This document shows, in pieces, positions 40,336-43,918 of a stretch of DNA of 43,918 nt. The notes below the pieces were generated by a model that was not told the DNA's origin, searched no databases, and saw only the letters and a program-made list of their open reading frames with translations. The stretch spans positions 1 to 43,918 of the forward strand of contig CALUVO010000085.1 in assembly GCA_944324245.1 (NCBI GenBank), written 5' to 3'. Numbering within the stretch: position 1 is the stretch's first letter; every line of letters starts with the position of its first letter. The stretch is from Candidatus Gastranaerophilales bacterium (GTDB lineage: Bacteria; Cyanobacteriota; Vampirovibrionia; Gastranaerophilales; Gastranaerophilaceae). Position numbers and translations under genes: made by a program.

Positions 40336-42621
40336 TTATAAATTAACTGCCGTAGCTGTAAGAGGTGCACCTATTACACGTTCTAAGTTTGCAGCTGAAA
40401 TATGATACTGCATAAGAGTGTTATAGAATTGAAGTTTTGCATTTTGATACGTAATCTGTGCGTCTTTGATTTCGATAGCATCACCTAGACCTGCTTTGTA
40501 TCTGCCGGCTGCTAGATCATATCTTTCTTTTGCAACATTCATTGAAGCTCTGGCAACAGGGATTGATTCCTGTGCATTTTTCAGCTGTATATATGCCTGT
40601 TTTACATCCAGATACAATTTTTGGCGCTGGGTTTCGTAATCAGCCTGATCTTTTTTGTAAGTCAAAGTTGCTTCGTCGACACGTTGTTTTAATAAAAGCA
40701 AGTTTAGATTTGTATAAGAAATCTGTGCACCGAGCTGATATCCGTAATCTTTATTCGGCTCGCCGCCGCCTCTTGAATAAGAACCAAATCCGGTGATATC
40801 AGGAAGGAAAGCAACTTTAGCAGATTTTACAAGAAGTTTTGAACCTTCCATCTTCTTTTTAGCAGCAATAAGAGTCGGATTCTGGTCACAAGCTATTTTT
40901 AATGATTCATTAAAGGAAATATCATATCTTCTTTTGTCCAGTCTGTCTTGAATCTCGAACTTTTCAAATTCCGGAACGCCCATTGCATTAGTAAGCTGTG
41001 CAAAACCTGTTTCAACAGCGTTTTTTGCCTGAACTAAAGTAAGTTTTGTATTATCTAAGTTAAGCTCAGCTGTAGAAACATCAATTTTAGCCTTACTTCC
41101 TATTGCATAGTAAGCCTTTGCCTGCTCAAGGTGTATTTGATACTGCAAAACTGAATCTTCATAAACCTGTACCTGCTGCTGTAAGAACAACTGATTGTAG
41201 TATGCATTTTTAACCTGATAAACAACATCGTTAATGCTTGATTGCAATGTCTCACGTGATGCCTCGTAGGTCTTTTTTGCAATACCAGCCTGAGCGCCTG
41301 TTTTACCAAAGTCATAAATCAAAAGATTAACGCCTATATTTGGTGTATACCATTGATTATATTTTTGCATCGGAAATTTAAAGTTTGTAACAAGCATATC
41401 GTTTCTTGAATAGCTCGCTGAAGCATTCAATGTAGGAAAATAGTTTGACCATGCCTGAGCAATCTGGTTTTTATAGATATCTTTACTGATTAACTGTGAC
41501 AAAATTGCCGGATTATTTTCAAGAGCGATTTTTACACAATCATCAACTGAAATAATACGTGTGGTAGAAACTGAACCTTCGACAGCTGCTGTGGAAGAAA
41601 AAACATCTGCTTCCGGAACATTTTCTGTTTTTTCTGCCGGCTGCTTAAGTATAATTTCTCTTTCTTTAGGCTCACTAGCACCGCTTTTATTTTTCTTTGA
41701 TTTTTTATTTTTTACTTTCTTTTTCTCTGAAACCTGTTTTTCGTTATTATTTTTTACTTTTTTCTTACCTTTATCGGATTTTATAATTATTTTTACAGAA
41801 GGCTGTGTTTCATGCGTTTTAGCAGTTACAACAGAATCATCATATTTTTCGTTCTTATCTTTCTTAGACTTTTTATCATTTTTAGATTTTTTTGTGGTTT
41901 TAGATTTCTTGTCTTCTTTTGCCTTTTTAGTCTCATTAGATTTTACAGACTTCTGTTCCTGCTGAACTTTATTGTCTTTGTTTACTGCAGCATCTGCCTT
42001 TTGTTCAGGCTGTTTATTTTCCTGCTGTTTTGCCTGAGTATCTTGTTTTGTATTTACGGCAAGCTTTTCATTTGCTTTTGCCGGCGTATCATTACCTGAT
42101 TTTTTTACAGTGCCTGCACCTGCTGGATTTGCCGATTTATTATCGGCATTAGCAAGTTTTTTAGTCTCCGAAGTTGTCTTTTGTTTATTGACCGCCTGTT
42201 TTTGAGAAGCAGCATTTTTCGCAGGTTCTGTTTTTTTTACTTCAGACTTTTGCTGCTGCTGTTTTACATTTGTTTTTGAATTATTGTTCTGAGCAATTTT
42301 TGTATTCTTTTGTTCTGTTTTATTTGATTTTATAGTTTTTTGTACTTTCTTATGTGCTGTTATTTCTGTTTTTGTTTGTTTTACAGTTTCAGGTTTCTTC
42401 GTAATTGCCTGTTTCACATTATTTGGAGTACTGTTAACAGCTTGCTTATTATCCGCAGAAGATTTTTTTACGGTTTGAGGAGTTTTTGATTTCTTTGTTT
42501 CTGCAGAAGCAGTCTGCTTTTTAAAGATGTTCAAATTCATAGACAGAGCATGTTCACAGTTTAAGGATAAAAGCCCTGAAATTACGAATGTTATTATTAA
42601 TGTCCTTATTATCTTTTTCAT
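40336..42621 (-). CDS. TolC-family outer-membrane efflux protein with long Lys-rich N-terminal region (761 aa)
   Basis: A signal peptide (MKKIIRTLIITFVISGLLSL, then NCEHALS) is followed by about 320 residues of low-complexity Lys/Thr/Gln/Asn/Ser sequence (for example NNNSKTNVKQQQQKSEVKKT, KSKTTKKSKNDKKSKKDKN). The TolC-like domain then begins near residue 355 (ISVDDCVKIALENNPAILSQ), with two OEP repeats (VKNAYYNQLFLQQQVQVYED and VKQAYIQLKNAQESIPVARA). It would form the outer-membrane exit duct for the RND pump immediately upstream (38 bases). The extra N-terminal part is not part of the TolC fold; it would be periplasmic and highly charged, perhaps contacting peptidoglycan or anionic glycan. 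Confidence 0.92.
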   Translation of the reverse strand: MKKIIRTLIITFVISGLLSLNCEHALSMNLNIFKKQTASAETKKSKTPQTVKKSSADNKQAVNSTPNNVKQAITKKPETVKQTKTEITAHKKVQKTIKSNKTEQKNTKIAQNNNSKTNVKQQQQKSEVKKTEPAKNAASQKQAVNKQKTTSETKKLANADNKSANPAGAGTVKKSGNDTPAKANEKLAVNTKQDTQAKQQENKQPEQKADAAVNKDNKVQQEQKSVKSNETKKAKEDKKSKTTKKSKNDKKSKKDKNEKYDDSVVTAKTHETQPSVKIIIKSDKGKKKVKNNNEKQVSEKKKVKNKKSKKNKSGASEPKEREIILKQPAEKTENVPEADVFSSTAAVEGSVSTTRIISVDDCVKIALENNPAILSQLISKDIYKNQIAQAWSNYFPTLNASASYSRNDMLVTNFKFPMQKYNQWYTPNIGVNLLIYDFGKTGAQAGIAKKTYEASRETLQSSINDVVYQVKNAYYNQLFLQQQVQVYEDSVLQYQIHLEQAKAYYAIGSKAKIDVSTAELNLDNTKLTLVQAKNAVETGFAQLTNAMGVPEFEKFEIQDRLDKRRYDISFNESLKIACDQNPTLIAAKKKMEGSKLLVKSAKVAFLPDITGFGSYSRGGGEPNKDYGYQLGAQISYTNLNLLLLKQRVDEATLTYKKDQADYETQRQKLYLDVKQAYIQLKNAQESIPVARASMNVAKERYDLAAGRYKAGLGDAIEIKDAQITYQNAKLQFYNTLMQYHISAANLERVIGAPLTATAVNL

Positions 42622-42659
42622 TTTTTCCTCAATTTTTGCGGGTTTATAACATTATTGTT

Positions 42660-43918
42660 TCAATTTTCACCCTTTTCAAGATTGTCGTGTTTCTTTTTAT
42701 TCATAACTTTATCAACAAGGTGCTGAATAATTACATAGAAAGCAGGAGTCATAACAGTACCAATTGTACCTGCAGCAAGCATACCGCCGAATACAGTAGA
42801 ACCTACTGAAATTCTTGAAGACGCACCGGCGCCGTGAGCAAGAATCAATGGAAGCATACCTATAACAAACGCAACTACCGTCATCATAATCGCCCTGAAC
42901 CTTATCCTCGAAGCTTCAACAGCAGCATCTTCGATAGACATACCGTTTTCTTCGTGCAAAACCTTCGCAAACTCTACAATCAAGATAGCCTGTTTAGCAG
43001 CAAGACCGATAAGCATAATCATACCGACCTGAGAATAAAGGTCAAATGCCTGACCCATTATTAACTGGAATAATAACGCACCTGCTGCTGCAAGAGGACA
43101 GATTAAAAGCACCGCAAACGGAATTGACCAGCTCTCATACAACGCTACAAGGAACAGATATACGAAAGTCAAAGCAAGCGCGATAATCGTAGTGGTCTGA
43201 CCGCCGGATTCTATTTCCTGTTTTGATGTACCTGACCACTCATAGCCCATATCTTTAGGAAGCGTTTTTATTGCAACCTCTTCCATAGCTTTCATTGCTT
43301 CACCGGAACTTCTGCCTGAAGCCGGCTGACCTGAGAATTGTACACTGGTATACTGGTTATATCTGGTAATAGATCCTGCACCAACTGTTTGTCTCAAAGA
43401 AACAACTGTTGTAATCGGAACCATTACACCGGAACTGTTTTTAACATAAATACCTGACAGGTCATCTGCGTGTCGTCTGAATCTCTGCTCAGCCTGCATC
43501 TGAACTCTGAATACACGACCCAGTTTATTAAAGTCGTTTACATAGTATGTACCGAGAGTTGATGACAGCGTGCTGTAAAGTTCCTGCAGGTCAATGCCCT
43601 GAGCCAGAGCTTTATGATAATCAATATCCACAATATACTGGAGCATATTTGCCTGATACTGGGTATAAACGTTAGACAATCTCTTATCCTGATTAGCCGC
43701 AAGCATAAGCATATTTGCATACTGCTGCATTTCCTGCGGTGTATACTCAGCTTTTGAAAGCATCTGGAACTCAAAACCGCCCAGCATACTCATACCAGTG
43801 ATAGCAGGAGGCGAAAACACACCGATTTGTGCTTCTTTTATCTGTGCAAATTCACCTCTTATTCTTCCCAGAATTGCATTTGCAGACAAATCTGTTTCTT
43901 TGCCCTGAATTTTTCTTA
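42660..43918 (-). CDS. RND efflux pump, HAE1 family, C-terminal part (partial)
   Basis: Inner-membrane proton-driven exporter of the AcrB class. The frame stays open to the window edge (the TTG at 43889 is only an internal codon, as [14 protein letters not shown] continues upstream), so about 420 of about 1,040 residues are seen. Visible: the periplasmic part ([20 protein letters not shown]), [20 protein letters not shown], and the last membrane block with [40 protein letters not shown] and [20 protein letters not shown]. The usual [14 protein letters not shown] motif has Gln for Asn. Co-transcribed with the TolC-like gene. Confidence 0.95.
   Translation of the reverse strand, partial: RKIQGKETDLSANAILGRIRGEFAQIKEAQIGVFSPPAITGMSMLGGFEFQMLSKAEYTPQEMQQYANMLMLAANQDKRLSNVYTQYQANMLQYIVDIDYHKALAQGIDLQELYSTLSSTLGTYYVNDFNKLGRVFRVQMQAEQRFRRHADDLSGIYVKNSSGVMVPITTVVSLRQTVGAGSITRYNQYTSVQFSGQPASGRSSGEAMKAMEEVAIKTLPKDMGYEWSGTSKQEIESGGQTTTIIALALTFVYLFLVALYESWSIPFAVLLICPLAAAGALLFQLIMGQAFDLYSQVGMIMLIGLAAKQAILIVEFAKVLHEENGMSIEDAAVEASRIRFRAIMMTVVAFVIGMLPLILAHGAGASSRISVGSTVFGGMLAAGTIGTVMTPAFYVIIQHLVDKVMNKKKHDNLEKGEN

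Overview
The window looks like a chromosomal segment of a low-GC, diderm, non-photosynthetic relative of Cyanobacteria, most likely a gut Vampirovibrionia/Melainabacteria of the Gastranaerophilales type. This is inferred from several things: strong AT bias; outer-envelope genes (a TolC-like channel, an RND pump, an MsbA-like exporter, lipoproteins); a GT5 glycogen synthase with a lineage-type N-terminal extension; and several families I associate with these genomes, such as proteins starting MGMAASQARYL and proteins carrying short SFKG/NFKG-like motifs. No database search was possible, so the taxonomy is an inference.

Layout. 1-9135: a partial ABC exporter, a polytopic membrane protein, serA, a LysM/EF-hand protein, an oligopeptide-binding lipoprotein, a short TspO homologue and a SulP transporter. 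9273-13760: glycogen synthase, then tmk and serS. 13848-16645: a secreted protein and an accessory operon, in which a probable ADP-ribosyltransferase is followed by three tandem, translationally coupled paralogues of about 110 aa. 16831-19720: HEAT protein, queC, a DUF366-like protein and a SPOR protein in one operon. 19800-20885: a possible structured leader, rpsL and rpsG, ending at a terminator with no fusA or tuf. 20886-21431: a noncoding stretch with three large inverted repeats.

21432-25546 holds the least explained system. Two large proteins share conserved helical N- and C-termini around a divergent middle. A minimal 107-aa member of the same family lies in the same block, with a Gly/Ala-rich protein and a small basic helical protein between them. 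A PDZ-less trypsin-like protease follows convergently. 26395-30416: two divergent XRE regulators, the second leading an AT-rich surface-glycan operon (three glycosyltransferase-type genes and a hexapeptide acyltransferase). 30456-33037: glcD, cutA and a zinc-metalloprotease-like gene. 33311-37772: a D-2-hydroxyacid dehydrogenase, rpsF-ssb-rpsR with a repeat-filled gap inside it, and nadE.

37782-38287 is a divergent pair of small genes, one an XRE regulator, each broken by a single in-frame TGA, around a perfect inverted repeat that overlaps their promoters. 38302-43918: spmA, spmB and an amino-acid-binding lipoprotein, then a TolC-like protein with a very long Lys-rich N-terminal region and the C-terminal part of an RND pump. 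The best candidates for something undescribed are the MGMAASQ cluster, the ADP-ribosyltransferase plus mosaic paralogue array, and the TGA-interrupted pair.
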